From assembly GCA_946553025.1 (NCBI GenBank), contig CAMNRM010000008.1, forward strand, positions 34,557-98,556: a DNA stretch of 64,000 nucleotides, read 5' to 3'. Source of the DNA: an uncultured Clostridium sp. (GTDB taxonomy: Bacteria; Bacillota; Clostridia; Lachnospirales; Lachnospiraceae). Position 1 is the stretch's first letter, and every line of letters begins with the position of its first letter. The notes beneath the pieces were generated by a model. The model was given only the letters and a program-made list of their open reading frames with translations, did no database searches and was not told the DNA's origin. The position numbers and the translations under genes were made by a program. Of the stretch, positions 27,676-36,717 are shown one piece after another.

Positions 27676-27704
27676 TTGACATTTTTTCGCCGTTCTGTTA
27701 TAGT
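27676..27704 (+). promoter_or_regulatory. Sigma-A promoter upstream of the DEAD-box helicase
   Basis: A perfect TTGACA (27676-27681), a 17-bp spacer and TATAGT (27699-27704). The leader to the ATG at 27923 would be about 210 nt. Confidence 0.85.
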
Positions 27705-27727
27705 AGACAAGCTATTTAGTGTGAAAC

Positions 27728-27776
27728 GAGAGGATGAAAGCCCTTACGTGGCGGACACCTCTCTTTTTTTGGGCTT
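27728..27776 (+). promoter_or_regulatory. Candidate transcription attenuator in the helicase leader
   Basis: GAGAGG (27728-27733) pairs with CCTCTC (27758-27763), followed by seven Ts: a short terminator roughly 60 nt after the predicted start of transcription. AAGCCC (27738-27743) inside the loop can instead pair with GGGCTT (27771-27776) just beyond the T tract. The two pairings compete, as in attenuators and riboswitches. No known riboswitch class was recognised. Confidence 0.55.
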
Positions 27777-27833
27777 ATGATGATACCTTCCATCCTTATT
27801 CCGGACAGAGCGGGAGGTGATGTTAAGCTTATT

Positions 27834-27874
27834 GTTCACATAGGCTTTGCAGCTGCGAATATGTGAACCGTAAC
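27834..27874. repeat. Palindromic intergenic repeat, full copy
   Basis: GTTCACATA (27834-27842) and TATGTGAAC (27860-27868) form a perfect 9-bp inverted repeat, followed by CGTAAC. The right half GAATATGTGAACCGTAAC matches copies at 17668, 41632 and 43530. It lies between the helicase attenuator and the start codon. Confidence 0.7.
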
Positions 27875-27922
27875 GATGTAAGCCCCTGCGAAAAACCGTT
27901 GGAAAGGATGGTAAGATAGATT

Positions 27923-29632
27923 ATGGAAACGATTTGTTTTGAAGAATTACATTTACATCAGGAAATTTTAAGGGCTGTGGCGGAGATGGGATTTGAGGCG
28001 GCATCGCCGATCCAGGCCCAGGCTATTCCGGCGCAGTTAGAAGGCCATGATATGGTGGGGCAGGCACAGACCGGAACAGGGAAGACGGCGGCATTTGGGA
28101 TACCGCTGCTGCAGAAGATTGATCCGGACAATAAAAAGCTTCAGGCCATTGTCCTGCTTCCGACAAGGGAGCTGGCTATTCAGGTTGCCGAGGAGATCCG
28201 CCGTCTGGCAAAGTTTATGCACGGGATTAAGGTATTGCCCGTGTACGGCGGACAGGACATTGTCCGGCAGATTCGGGCGCTTAAGGACGGCGTTCAGGTG
28301 GTTATCGGAACACCGGGGCGGGTGATGGACCATATGCACAGAAAGACGCTTCGGGTGGATCAGGTGCACACCGTGGTTTTGGATGAAGCGGACGAGATGT
28401 TAAACATGGGCTTTTTGGAGGATATGGAAACGATTTTAAGCCAGCTTCCCCCAAACCGCCAGACCGTGATGTTTTCGGCGACCATGCCGCCGGCCATTAC
28501 CGAGATTGCCAGAAAATTCCAGAACAACCCGGTGATGGTGCGCGTGGTGAAAAAGGAACTTACGGTTCCCAAGGTGGAGCAGTTTTACTATGAAGTCAAG
28601 CCCAAGAATAAGGTGGAGGTGCTCTGCCGCCTTATGGATTTGTATTCGCCCAAGCTTTCGGTGGTGTTCTGCAATACCAAGAAGGGCGTGGACGAGCTGG
28701 TGCAGTCTTTGCAGGGCAGGGGATATTTTGCCGAGGGGCTTCACGGGGACTTAAAGCAGGAACAGAGGGATCGCGTAATGAACGCTTTCAGGAACGGCCG
28801 GACGGATATCCTGGTGGCTACCGATGTGGCGGCAAGGGGAATCGATGTGGACGACGTGGAGGCGGTGTTTAACTACGATATTCCCCAGGACGACGAGTAT
28901 TACGTACACCGGATCGGGCGTACCGGGCGGGCCGGGAGAGAGGGAAAGGCATTCAGCCTGGTTGTCGGCAAGGAGGTCTATAAGCTTCGGGATATCCAGC
29001 GCTACTGCAAGACCAAGATTATTCCGCAGGCGATTCCGTCGCTGGACGATATTACCGATATCAAGGTGGAAAAAACCATTGACCAGGTGCGGGATATGCT
29101 GGAAAACTCCGATTTAAGCGCGATGGTGAATATTATTGAGCAGAAGCTGATTGAAGAAGAGTATACCGCCCTGGATCTGGCGGCTGCCCTCTTAAAGATG
29201 AGTATGGGCGAGGATAATGAAGATATTATCGATAATTTTGAACCGGCAAGATCCTTAGATAACCTGGACAGCTACGGACGGGGAGGGCGCAGGTACGGCC
29301 GTGAGTCCCGGGATAACGGAAGGGGACGCAGAAGGGGCGGCGTAGAGCGTGCCGCCGTCGATTACGTGACCGGGGAGAATAACGCAAGGCTCTTTGTCAA
29401 TATCGGAAGAAACCAGAATATCACACCGGGAGATATCTTGGGAGCGATAGCCGGAGAAGCAGGGATTCCGGGGCGCGTTGTGGGAAGCATTGATATGTAC
29501 GACGGCTATACCTTCGTTGAGGTGCCCAGAAAGTACTCCGAACAGGTCTTAAAGGCCATGGAACATGCAAAGATAAAGGGAAAGAAGATCCGTGTGGAGA
29601 AGGCGAACGGACGAGGGGGAAGAAGCAGGTAG
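27923..29632 (+). CDS. DEAD-box ATP-dependent RNA helicase with C-terminal DbpA-type RNA-binding domain
   Basis: 569 residues. Q motif SPIQAQAIP, motif I AQTGTGKT, motif Ia PTRELAIQ, motif II DEAD, motif III SATMP, motif V DVAARGIDV and motif VI HRIGRTGRAGREG are all present in residues 1-370. A ~60-residue Arg/Gly-rich linker is followed by a DbpA/CsdA-like RNA-binding fold (RLFVNIGRNQNITPGDIL to the basic end). Enzymes of this CshA/DeaD type remodel rRNA and mRNA, and are often cold-induced. The 210-nt structured leader suggests post-initiation control. Confidence 0.93.
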   Translation: METICFEELHLHQEILRAVAEMGFEAASPIQAQAIPAQLEGHDMVGQAQTGTGKTAAFGIPLLQKIDPDNKKLQAIVLLPTRELAIQVAEEIRRLAKFMHGIKVLPVYGGQDIVRQIRALKDGVQVVIGTPGRVMDHMHRKTLRVDQVHTVVLDEADEMLNMGFLEDMETILSQLPPNRQTVMFSATMPPAITEIARKFQNNPVMVRVVKKELTVPKVEQFYYEVKPKNKVEVLCRLMDLYSPKLSVVFCNTKKGVDELVQSLQGRGYFAEGLHGDLKQEQRDRVMNAFRNGRTDILVATDVAARGIDVDDVEAVFNYDIPQDDEYYVHRIGRTGRAGREGKAFSLVVGKEVYKLRDIQRYCKTKIIPQAIPSLDDITDIKVEKTIDQVRDMLENSDLSAMVNIIEQKLIEEEYTALDLAAALLKMSMGEDNEDIIDNFEPARSLDNLDSYGRGGRRYGRESRDNGRGRRRGGVERAAVDYVTGENNARLFVNIGRNQNITPGDILGAIAGEAGIPGRVVGSIDMYDGYTFVEVPRKYSEQVLKAMEHAKIKGKKIRVEKANGRGGRSR

Positions 29633-29640
29633 AAACGCCG

Positions 29641-29660
29641 GTTACGGTTTATATGTTCAC
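29641..29660 (-). repeat. Half copy of dispersed repeat (minus orientation)
   Basis: Read on the minus strand, GTGAACATATAAACCGTAAC differs from the copy at 41632 at only a few positions. It lies just after the helicase gene and before a terminator. Confidence 0.45.
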
Positions 29661-29673
29661 GGAAAAATAAAGC

Positions 29674-29716
29674 AAAGCCCCACAGCTGTGTTGCAGTACA
29701 GATGCAGGGCTTTTTT
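29674..29716. terminator. Bidirectional terminator between helicase and nagA
   Basis: AAAGCCC (29674-29680) pairs with GGGCTTT (29707-29713), with T-rich sequence on both strands beyond the stem. It serves the convergent helicase gene and the pot-nagA operon. Confidence 0.75.
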
Positions 29717-29725
29717 AAAGGCAAA

Positions 29726-30865
29726 TCAGCAGTATTCTGTTCCCCGGCAATAGGTTTGGATTACGGAATAGTCATCGCCAAGAACCACAATATCCGCATC
29801 GTACCCTGCCGTAAGACGTCCTTTTCGGCCGTCCACACCAAGGCATCTTGCCGGATTAAGCGTGCAGGAATTTAAGGCGGTTTCAAAGGGTACCATGGCT
29901 TCTTCGACCAGAATCCGCAGGCCCTGGTTCATCTTTAAGGTGCTTCCTGCAATGGTGTCCGTGCCTTTTAACCGTGCCAGACCGTCCTCGCCGATTTCAA
30001 TCTGATGTCCGCCCAGGGTGTATTCGCCGCCTGGCGGGCAGTGCTTTGCACGCAGGGAATCGCTGATCATCATGCTGTAGTCGCTTCCCTTGGCGGTAAA
30101 GAAGTTATTTAATGCATTCACATCGGAGTGACAGCCGTCACAGATAATCTCCCCGTAAACCGACCGAACGCGGAAGGCGGCGTTGACCAGGCCCTGCCTG
30201 CGGTGGTGGTAGGGGGTCATGCCGTTATAGACGTGGGTCATGGAGGTTGCGCCGTTGGCAATGCCTAAAAGAGCCTCTTCATAGGTGGCCGCGGAATGGC
30301 CCATGCTTACCACCACGCCGGTTTCCTTACAGTAGCGGGTGAGGGCAAAGTCCTCGTCCAGTTCCGGGGCAAGGGTGATGTACTTAATATGGCCCTTTGC
30401 CGCCGCCTGATAGCGGGAAAATTCCTCAACGCTTGCCTTGGCGATGGCCTCCGGGGGCTGTGCGCCCTTGTACTCCATATCCAGATAAGGGCCTTCAAAG
30501 TGGATGCCGAGGATTTCGGCACCTTCGTAGCCCTCGTCGATAACCGCAGCCACATTGGCTACCGCGGCTGTCAGAACATCGGGCATCTGGGTTACGGTGG
30601 TGGGGAGGATGGAGGTCACTCCTTCCTCGGGAATGTGGCGCATCCAGTGTCTTAAGCCCTCCGGTGTCCCGTCGTTGGTGTCGAAGCCGTAAGCGCCGTG
30701 CGTGTGTACGTCGATAAATCCGGGAACCAGGCGGGCATTTTCGTAATCGATATCTGCCTTTTTTTCACCCCAGGCGTAAATCCGGCTGATTTTTTCACCG
30801 GTTACTTCAAGCTGTGCCGGGAGGAACTGGCTGCCGATCCATACACGTTTGCTTTGGATAATCAT
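29726..30865 (-). CDS. nagA: N-acetylglucosamine-6-phosphate deacetylase
   Basis: 379 residues after AAGGAGAAGAAACC. The amidohydrolase fold has metal motif PGFIDVHTHGAYGFD, then ILGIHFEGPYLD (catalytic-site Glu), VSMGHSAATYEEAL, THVYNGMTPYHHR and the C-terminal NPARCLGVDGRKGRL. The enzyme turns GlcNAc-6-phosphate into glucosamine-6-phosphate and acetate in amino-sugar recycling or catabolism. Unusually it sits 39 bp downstream of the polyamine transporter genes and looks co-transcribed with them; nagB is not in the window. Confidence 0.93.
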   Translation of the reverse strand: MIIQSKRVWIGSQFLPAQLEVTGEKISRIYAWGEKKADIDYENARLVPGFIDVHTHGAYGFDTNDGTPEGLRHWMRHIPEEGVTSILPTTVTQMPDVLTAAVANVAAVIDEGYEGAEILGIHFEGPYLDMEYKGAQPPEAIAKASVEEFSRYQAAAKGHIKYITLAPELDEDFALTRYCKETGVVVSMGHSAATYEEALLGIANGATSMTHVYNGMTPYHHRRQGLVNAAFRVRSVYGEIICDGCHSDVNALNNFFTAKGSDYSMMISDSLRAKHCPPGGEYTLGGHQIEIGEDGLARLKGTDTIAGSTLKMNQGLRILVEEAMVPFETALNSCTLNPARCLGVDGRKGRLTAGYDADIVVLGDDYSVIQTYCRGTEYC

Positions 30866-30904
30866 GGTTTCTTCTCCTTTTTTGTTATATTTTAATAAAC
30901 ACCA

Positions 30905-32875
30905 TTATTTTGATTTTACTTCCTTCCATAACTGGTTGTACACGGCGTCGTCTTCATCGCCGAGGTACTGGAATACCTCACAGTTTTCCAGTTCATCCAA
31001 ATCGGGGAAGACGGCCTTATTCTCCTGGGTTTGGGCGTCGAGAAGTTCAAAGGCTCCCTGGTTTGGCGTGGGGTAGGTGATGTATTCAAAGTTTCTTAAG
31101 GCAATATCGGGGCGGCAGAGGAAGTTAATCCATTTTTCTGCGTTTTCCTTGTTCTGTGCGTTGGCGGGGATGACCCAGCCGTCGATCCAGAGGTTTGTGC
31201 CCTCTTTGGGAATCACATAGTCAAGCGCATAGTCCAGTTCGAGTGCTTCGACTTCCTCCTGGATGTAGAGCAGTTCGCCGGAGTAGATCACGCCGACGGC
31301 TGCCTCGCCGCCAATCATCTTATCGCGCACCTGATCAATAACGTAAGCCTGAACCAGAGGTTTTTGTGCAATTAAAAGCTCCTTGGCCTCCTGAAGTTCA
31401 TCGACATTGGTGGTATTCATGGAATAGCCCAGTTTTTTTAAGGCAACCATAAAGGTATCCCGCACACTGTCCTGCATCAGGATTTCTCCGGAGAGGGCAG
31501 GGTTCCACAGATCGTCCCAGCTTGCGGGCGGTTCGACGTTTAACTCGCTAAGGCGTTTGGTGTTGTAGATAATGCCCACCGTGCCCCAGCAGTAAGGAAC
31601 GCTGTAGCGGTTCTGCGGGTCAAAGGCCCGGGACATTTCCATGTAGCGGGGATTGATCTGGCCGATATTGGGGATATTGTCAAAATTAATTTCCGCCAGC
31701 ATATCATTCTCCACCATTCTCTGGATCATGTAATCGGAGGGACAGACCACATCGTAGCAGACGGCACCTGCGTCGATAACGGGGTACATCTCTTCGTTGG
31801 TTTCAAACATATCGTAGACAACCCGGATACCGGTTTCTTCTTCAAACATGGCGACAACCTCTTCGTCAATGTATTCTCCCCAGTTGTAGACATAGAGCTC
31901 GTCGTTGTGGGTCATGGCGTAGTTTTTAATGGAAATCAGGCCCGCAGCAAGCAGGATGAAGACCGCGGCAGCAACCATGCTCCATTTGTGAAGCTGTTCG
32001 GTAAAATGGCGCTTCTTAAAGAAGGATTTATCGTTATCGTCCCCGGAAGGACTGGTTTGCTTTCGGACGGCGTGACTTTCTTTTGCGGCGGTTTTGGTTC
32101 TGGGCCGATAGTTGGCAATCAGCAAGAGCACCAGCACCGTCAAGAAGATAATGGTGGACAGCGCATACATGGAAGGCTGGATGCCGCGGCGTACCTGGCT
32201 GTAAATTAAGGTGGACAGGGTGTTGATCCCTGCGCCCCGGGTAAAGTGGGTGATGATAAAATCATCCAGGGACATGGTAAAGGCCAGCAGAAAGCCGGAG
32301 AGCACGCCCGGAAGAATGTCCGGGAAGACCACCTTAAAAAAGGCATAGAGCGGGGAAGCGCCGAGATCCAGGGCGGCTTCGTAGGTGCTCTTGTTGGTCT
32401 GCTTTAGCTTGGGCATAACACTGAGGATGACATAGGGGATATTAAAGGTAATATGCGCAATTAATATGGTTTTAAACCCTAGGGAAATGCCAAAGGCGAT
32501 AAAGGCCAGCATCAGGGAGATTCCGGTAACGATATCGGCGTTAAGCATGGGAATATTCGTAATCCCCATAACGATCGTGCGGCTTACCGGCTTCATGCTG
32601 TTGATGGCGATGGCGGCAGCCGTTCCGATAATGCAGGCGGCCAGGGCAGAAATCAGGGCAATCATCAATGTATTATATAATGCAGAGATAATGCTGGCAT
32701 CGGAAAACATCTGCCGGTACCAGGCCGTCGTAAAGCCGCCCCACTGGGTTCTGGACTTTGAGGTATTAAAGGACAGGATCATCATGGTGACAATCGGGAC
32801 ATATAAAAAAATCAAAACCAGAACCAGGTAAAAATTAGAAAGAAAGCGCCGCAAGGACGGTAATCTTGTGTTCAT
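30905..32875 (-). CDS. potCD: Fused spermidine/putrescine ABC permease and substrate-binding protein (PotC-PotD)
   Basis: 656 residues. Residues 1-~270 are a PotC-type permease: six membrane helices and the EAA-like motif AALDLGASPLYAFFKVVFPDILPG. A polar linker and one further helix (about 295-318, VAAAVFILLAAGLISI) then lead to a PotD-type binding protein beginning ELYVYNWGEYIDEEVV, with CPSDYMIQRM, YSVPYCWGTVGIIYNT and WIDGWVIPANA. The extra helix would display the binding domain outside, replacing a lipoprotein anchor. The ATG overlaps the potB stop by one base (TGATG). Confidence 0.93.
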   Translation of the reverse strand: MNTRLPSLRRFLSNFYLVLVLIFLYVPIVTMMILSFNTSKSRTQWGGFTTAWYRQMFSDASIISALYNTLMIALISALAACIIGTAAAIAINSMKPVSRTIVMGITNIPMLNADIVTGISLMLAFIAFGISLGFKTILIAHITFNIPYVILSVMPKLKQTNKSTYEAALDLGASPLYAFFKVVFPDILPGVLSGFLLAFTMSLDDFIITHFTRGAGINTLSTLIYSQVRRGIQPSMYALSTIIFLTVLVLLLIANYRPRTKTAAKESHAVRKQTSPSGDDNDKSFFKKRHFTEQLHKWSMVAAAVFILLAAGLISIKNYAMTHNDELYVYNWGEYIDEEVVAMFEEETGIRVVYDMFETNEEMYPVIDAGAVCYDVVCPSDYMIQRMVENDMLAEINFDNIPNIGQINPRYMEMSRAFDPQNRYSVPYCWGTVGIIYNTKRLSELNVEPPASWDDLWNPALSGEILMQDSVRDTFMVALKKLGYSMNTTNVDELQEAKELLIAQKPLVQAYVIDQVRDKMIGGEAAVGVIYSGELLYIQEEVEALELDYALDYVIPKEGTNLWIDGWVIPANAQNKENAEKWINFLCRPDIALRNFEYITYPTPNQGAFELLDAQTQENKAVFPDLDELENCEVFQYLGDEDDAVYNQLWKEVKSK

Positions 32876-33687
32876 CAAAATGCATTTCCCTCCCCGTTCT
32901 TATCGTATTTGGCGATCAGCGCCATACTGATGAGGATGAAGATCATCATTACCAGGGAGATGCCGGAACCGAGATTCCAGTTATTCCCTTTTGTAAATTC
33001 CTGTTCGATCACATTGCCAATCAGGAGAATTTTGCTTCCGCCCAAGAGGTTGCTGATAACAAAGGTCGTCAGGGCCGGGACGAATACCATGGTAATTCCG
33101 CTGATAATGCCGGGGATGCTTAAGGGCAGCATAACGTACCAGAAGGTCTGGGCGGTGTTGGCCCCAAGGTCGCGGGCGGCGTTAATGGTATTGTCATCGA
33201 TTTTTACTAAAACATTGTAAATGGGCAGAACCATAAAGGGCAGGAAGTTGTAGACCATGCCCAGGATAATGGCTCCGGGGGTGTTAATCAGGTTCTGCAA
33301 AGGCAGGCGGAGGGCGGCTAAAAAGCCATTAATTACACCGCTTTTTTCCAGAAGGGTCTGCCAGGCCAGGGTGCGCAGCAGAAAGTTCATCCACATGGGA
33401 AGAATAAAAATAAATACGATAAAGGCGCTGCCGGAAATTCCCCGGGAACGAAGAATCATAGCCAGGGGATAGGCAAAGAGCAGACATAAAAGTGTGGCGG
33501 CCAGGGAGAGCGCCAGGGACAGTCCCAGGGCTTTTGCGTGCTCCGGCGTGGCGATTGCCGCGACATTTGCCAGCGTGAAGGCACCGGATTTATCGGTAAG
33601 CCCAAAGTAGACAATTAGTCCTAAAGGGATGATGGTAAATCCCGCCATCCATAAAAGATAGGGGAAGGATAACAGTTTTTTACTCAT
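32875..33687 (-). CDS. potB: Spermidine/putrescine ABC transporter permease PotB
   Basis: 270 residues from the ATG at 33687 (complement), overlapping the end of potA by 8 bp; GAGGAGG lies upstream. It has six membrane helices starting [20 protein letters not shown] and the ATPase-contact loop [25 protein letters not shown]. It pairs with the PotC half of the next gene to form the channel. Confidence 0.93.
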   Translation of the reverse strand: MSKKLLSFPYLLWMAGFTIIPLGLIVYFGLTDKSGAFTLANVAAIATPEHAKALGLSLALSLAATLLCLLFAYPLAMILRSRGISGSAFIVFIFILPMWMNFLLRTLAWQTLLEKSGVINGFLAALRLPLQNLINTPGAIILGMVYNFLPFMVLPIYNVLVKIDDNTINAARDLGANTAQTFWYVMLPLSIPGIISGITMVFVPALTTFVISNLLGGSKILLIGNVIEQEFTKGNNWNLGSGISLVMMIFILISMALIAKYDKNGEGNAF

Positions 33688-34756
33688 TGACTCCAATCGC
33701 CTCCTCATCCTCCGAAGCCGGTTTATTCATAATCTGGATATCAAAGGGGTCCACATGGATATCCACTTCCTTCCCCACCGGGAAGAGGTTCGTGGAATGG
33801 ACGAGCCACTCATAGCCGTCCGGTGTGGTAACTTCCATCTCATAGTGGACGCCCTTAAAAATCAGGTGGGTGACAATGCCGGAAAGACTGCCCTTACCCG
33901 GTTCTAAAAGATCGATATCCTCCGGGCGTATCACCACGTCTACCGGGCGGTTATTCCCAAAGCCCTTATCGACACAGGGGAATTTTGCCCCGAAGATTTC
34001 CACTAATTCATCGCGGATCATCGTGCCGGGAACGATATTGCTGTCCCCGATAAAGTCGGCGACGAAGGCATTTTCCGGTTCGTTGTAGATGCTTTCGGGG
34101 CTTCCCATCTGCTGGATATAGCCCTGGTTCATCACGACGATGGTATCGGACATGGTCAGCGCCTCTTCCTGGTCGTGGGTGACATAGATAAAGGTAATGC
34201 CCAGTTCATTCTTTAAGCGGATCAGTTCGTACTGCATATCCTGGCGCAGCTTTAAGTCCAGGGCACCTAAAGGTTCATCCAGAAGAAGAAGCTGGGGCTC
34301 GTTGACAATGGCGCGGGCGATGGCGATGCGCTGCTGCTGCCCGCCGGAAAGGGAATCCACGGAGCGGTTTTCGTAGCCGTCCAAGTTCACCAGTTTTAAG
34401 GCGTACTTAATCTTATCCTGAATGTAGGCTTTGGATTTATTCTTGATCTTCAGTCCAAAGGCAATGTTTTCGGCAATGCTCATATGGGTGAACAGGGCGT
34501 ATTTCTGGAAAACGGTGTTTAAGGGCCGCTTATTAGGAGAAATATGGGTGATGTCCTGTCCTTCAAAAAAAACCTTCCCGGTATCCGGGGTTTCAAAACC
34601 GCCGATAATCCGCAGGGTGGTGGTTTTTCCGCAGCCGCTGGGTCCAAGAAGAGTGACAAAACTGTTTTGCTTTACGGTAAGGTTTAAGTCGTCTAAAACC
34701 ATCGTCCCGTCATAACTTTTGGAAATATGCTGTAAATCAATAAGTGGCTGCATCAT
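33680..34756 (-). CDS. potA: Spermidine/putrescine ABC transporter ATP-binding protein PotA
   Basis: 358 residues; of two adjacent ATGs the first (34756) lies eight bases after AGGAGG. Walker A is [11 protein letters not shown], signature [15 protein letters not shown], Walker [12 protein letters not shown] and H-loop [19 protein letters not shown]-terminal TOBE domain (about 270-340, [14 protein letters not shown]) follows. It powers polyamine import with PotB and the PotC-PotD fusion. Confidence 0.95.
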   Translation of the reverse strand: MMQPLIDLQHISKSYDGTMVLDDLNLTVKQNSFVTLLGPSGCGKTTTLRIIGGFETPDTGKVFFEGQDITHISPNKRPLNTVFQKYALFTHMSIAENIAFGLKIKNKSKAYIQDKIKYALKLVNLDGYENRSVDSLSGGQQQRIAIARAIVNEPQLLLLDEPLGALDLKLRQDMQYELIRLKNELGITFIYVTHDQEEALTMSDTIVVMNQGYIQQMGSPESIYNEPENAFVADFIGDSNIVPGTMIRDELVEIFGAKFPCVDKGFGNNRPVDVVIRPEDIDLLEPGKGSLSGIVTHLIFKGVHYEMEVTTPDGYEWLVHSTNLFPVGKEVDIHVDPFDIQIMNKPASEDEEAIGVNE

Positions 34757-34791
34757 GGCCGGTTCCTCCTGTGTGTAAAAATATTTTGTGC

Positions 34792-35325
34792 TTAAAAGCT
34801 TGGGGGGACGCTGACCCAAATCAGGGAAGCGCCGTTTTTGCTGGTGAGATAGTGGGCTTTATCGGCCCGGTAGTAGAAGGATTCTCCCTTTTTTGCCTTG
34901 TAGATCTTATTTCCCAGGTGGATGGAAACCGCACCGGAGAGCACATAGCCGAACTCTTCTCCCTCATGGGGGTTATCCGGATAGGTGGAACCGTCGGCTT
35001 CTAAGGTTAAAAGCAGGGGTTCCATGCTGTTTTTCTGGGCATTGGGGATGATCCATTTAATATTGTTCTTATACTCCGCATCGTTTTTTTCAAAATAATC
35101 CTGTTTTCCAAAAACAATCTGTTCTTCTGGCGCTTCGTTAAAAAATTCACCAATGCTTGTGCCCAGGCACTGGAGAATATCCATCAGGGTGGCGATAGAA
35201 GGGGAGGTCAGATCCCGTTCAAGCTGGGAAATAAAGCCCTTCGACAGTTCTGCCCGGTCGGCTAACTCCTCCTGTGTCAATCCCTTACAGACTCGCAGCT
35301 CCTTTAGTTTTGCGCCGATACTCAT
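34792..35325 (-). CDS. XRE-family regulator with C-terminal cupin domain (PuuR-like)
   Basis: 177 residues after AAAGGAGG. The N-terminal helix-turn-helix (about 6-60) reads [20 protein letters not shown] then [21 protein letters not shown] cupin-2 ligand domain (about 105-175) has [20 protein letters not shown]. This architecture is shared with PuuR and other regulators linked to polyamine transport, and it heads the pot operon 35 bp before potA, so it probably controls its own operon in response to polyamines. Confidence 0.9.
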   Translation of the reverse strand: MSIGAKLKELRVCKGLTQEELADRAELSKGFISQLERDLTSPSIATLMDILQCLGTSIGEFFNEAPEEQIVFGKQDYFEKNDAEYKNNIKWIIPNAQKNSMEPLLLTLEADGSTYPDNPHEGEEFGYVLSGAVSIHLGNKIYKAKKGESFYYRADKAHYLTSKNGASLIWVSVPPSF

Positions 35326-35397
35326 AAATGCCTCCTTTGTGCATTGCCAGTAACTATGGTGTTTTTTGGGAAAATAAACACTTTACGGTAAGTTTAG

Positions 35398-35441
35398 AAA
35401 TACTAACTAGTTAATAAAAATAACTTTTAAGTTTAGTATTT
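35398..35441. promoter_or_regulatory. Candidate operator in the pot operon leader
   Basis: AAATACTAA (35398-35406) and TTAGTATTT (35433-35441) are a perfect inverted repeat, with a 10-bp palindrome TAACTAGTTA at 35404-35413 within. It lies just downstream of the predicted pot start site, a good position for repression by the XRE regulator. Confidence 0.5.
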
Positions 35442-35458
35442 TTAAACAAGCACAGTCT

Positions 35459-35486
35459 ATTATACAGCAAACTCCCCCGCTGTCAA
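35459..35486 (-). promoter_or_regulatory. Sigma-A promoter of the XRE-potABCD-nagA operon
   Basis: On the minus strand TTGACA (complement of 35481-35486), a 16-bp spacer and TATAAT (complement of 35459-35464). Both boxes are perfect. The leader to the XRE start is about 125 nt. Confidence 0.8.
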
Positions 35487-35569
35487 TACCCTAAATGCAT
35501 AAAGATATTTTTTGATAAAATTGTACAAAAACAGAGCAAATAATCAGTAACCAAATAATCTGCCGTTAC

Positions 35570-35598
35570 TTCACAAATCCGATTTTTTGTGGTATGAT
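35570..35598 (+). promoter_or_regulatory. Promoter of the lactonase-like gene
   Basis: TTCACA (35570-35575), a 17-bp spacer and TATGAT (35593-35598), preceded by TGG as in an extended -10. The 318-bp gap between the two divergent genes is fully taken up by these promoters and the pot operator. Confidence 0.6.
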
Positions 35599-35643
35599 AG
35601 ATGAAGCTTGAAGAATACGGCATTTTAGGAGGAGTTTATTGAT

Positions 35644-36696
35644 ATGAAGGGAAAGTACATGGCATATGTAGGGTCATACTCCTACACTGGGAAAGCAAAG
35701 GGAATTACCGTATACGATGTGGATGTAGAGAAAGGGACATTCAAGGAGCGCTGTGAAGTGGAAGTTGATAATTCTTCTTATGTAATCGCTTCCCACAACG
35801 GAAAAAATCTTTATTCCATCGCCGATGAAGGCGTGGTATCTTTCCGGATTTTGGAAAATGGAAGTCTGAGCCGTTTAAACAGCAGGAACATTAAGGGGAT
35901 GCGGGGCTGCCATTTATCGACGGATGCAGAGGATCGCTACATTTTTGTTTCCGGCTATCATGACGGAAAAGCAACCGTTCTCCGGCTGAATGAAGACGGA
36001 TCGGTGGGACCGATTGTCGATGGCGTATTTCATAAGGGCTACGGCTCTGTAGCCGAGCGAAATTTCCGCCCCCATGTCAGCTGTACACGCCTGTCCCCGG
36101 ACGGAAAGTATGTAATGGCGGCAGATCTGGGAATTGACCAGGTAAGGATTTACCGCTTTGACGATGAAAAACTGGTGCAGGTAGATGCCATCCGCTGTGA
36201 GCGGGAGTCTGCTCCCCGTCATTTTCTCTTTAGTGCCGATGGCCGTTTTATGTACCTGATGTATGAGCAGAAGAACGTTATTGATGTATTTTCCTATGAA
36301 ACCGGAGAAAAGGTGCCCAAGATTGAAAAGATACAGACGATTTCCAGTATCGGGGACAAGACCTATTCGGAACTGACAGCGGCCTGCTCCCTGCGGATGA
36401 CCCACGATCAGCACTATGTGTTCTGTTCCAACGCCGGGGATAATGCGGTAAGTATTTATTCGCGGGATGCAGAGAGCGGACTTTTGGAATTTTTATGCTG
36501 TCTGCCGATCAGCGGTGACTATCCAAAGGATATTGCCATCTTCCCGGATCAGAACCACATCGTTTCGGTGAACCATGAAACAGGAAGCATGACCTTCTTT
36601 AAGGTAGATTATGAAAAGCATCTGCTGATTATGAGTTCGAGGGAGATTTCCGTCAATGAGCCAAACTGCTGCAAGATTGTAAAGATAGCCGATTGA
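35644..36696 (+). CDS. Lactonase family protein (7-bladed beta-propeller, 6-phosphogluconolactonase-like)
   Basis: 350 residues after TAGGAGGAG. Repeated propeller blades are visible, for example YVGSYSYTGKAKGITVYDVD at the start, then HVSCTRLSPDGKYVMAADLG, PRHFLFSADGRFMYLMYE and YPKDIAIFPDQNHIVSVNHE. This fits PF10282, which includes the Pgl lactonase of the pentose phosphate pathway. No zwf or gnd is nearby, and family members act on various lactones, so the substrate is uncertain. Confidence 0.85.
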   Translation: MKGKYMAYVGSYSYTGKAKGITVYDVDVEKGTFKERCEVEVDNSSYVIASHNGKNLYSIADEGVVSFRILENGSLSRLNSRNIKGMRGCHLSTDAEDRYIFVSGYHDGKATVLRLNEDGSVGPIVDGVFHKGYGSVAERNFRPHVSCTRLSPDGKYVMAADLGIDQVRIYRFDDEKLVQVDAIRCERESAPRHFLFSADGRFMYLMYEQKNVIDVFSYETGEKVPKIEKIQTISSIGDKTYSELTAACSLRMTHDQHYVFCSNAGDNAVSIYSRDAESGLLEFLCCLPISGDYPKDIAIFPDQNHIVSVNHETGSMTFFKVDYEKHLLIMSSREISVNEPNCCKIVKIAD

Positions 36697-36717
36697 GAAT
36701 GGTATGCTTGACTTTCA

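Noticed and set aside
30296..30655. A 119-residue plus-strand frame inside nagA
   Set aside because: Antisense shadow of a well-conserved enzyme gene.
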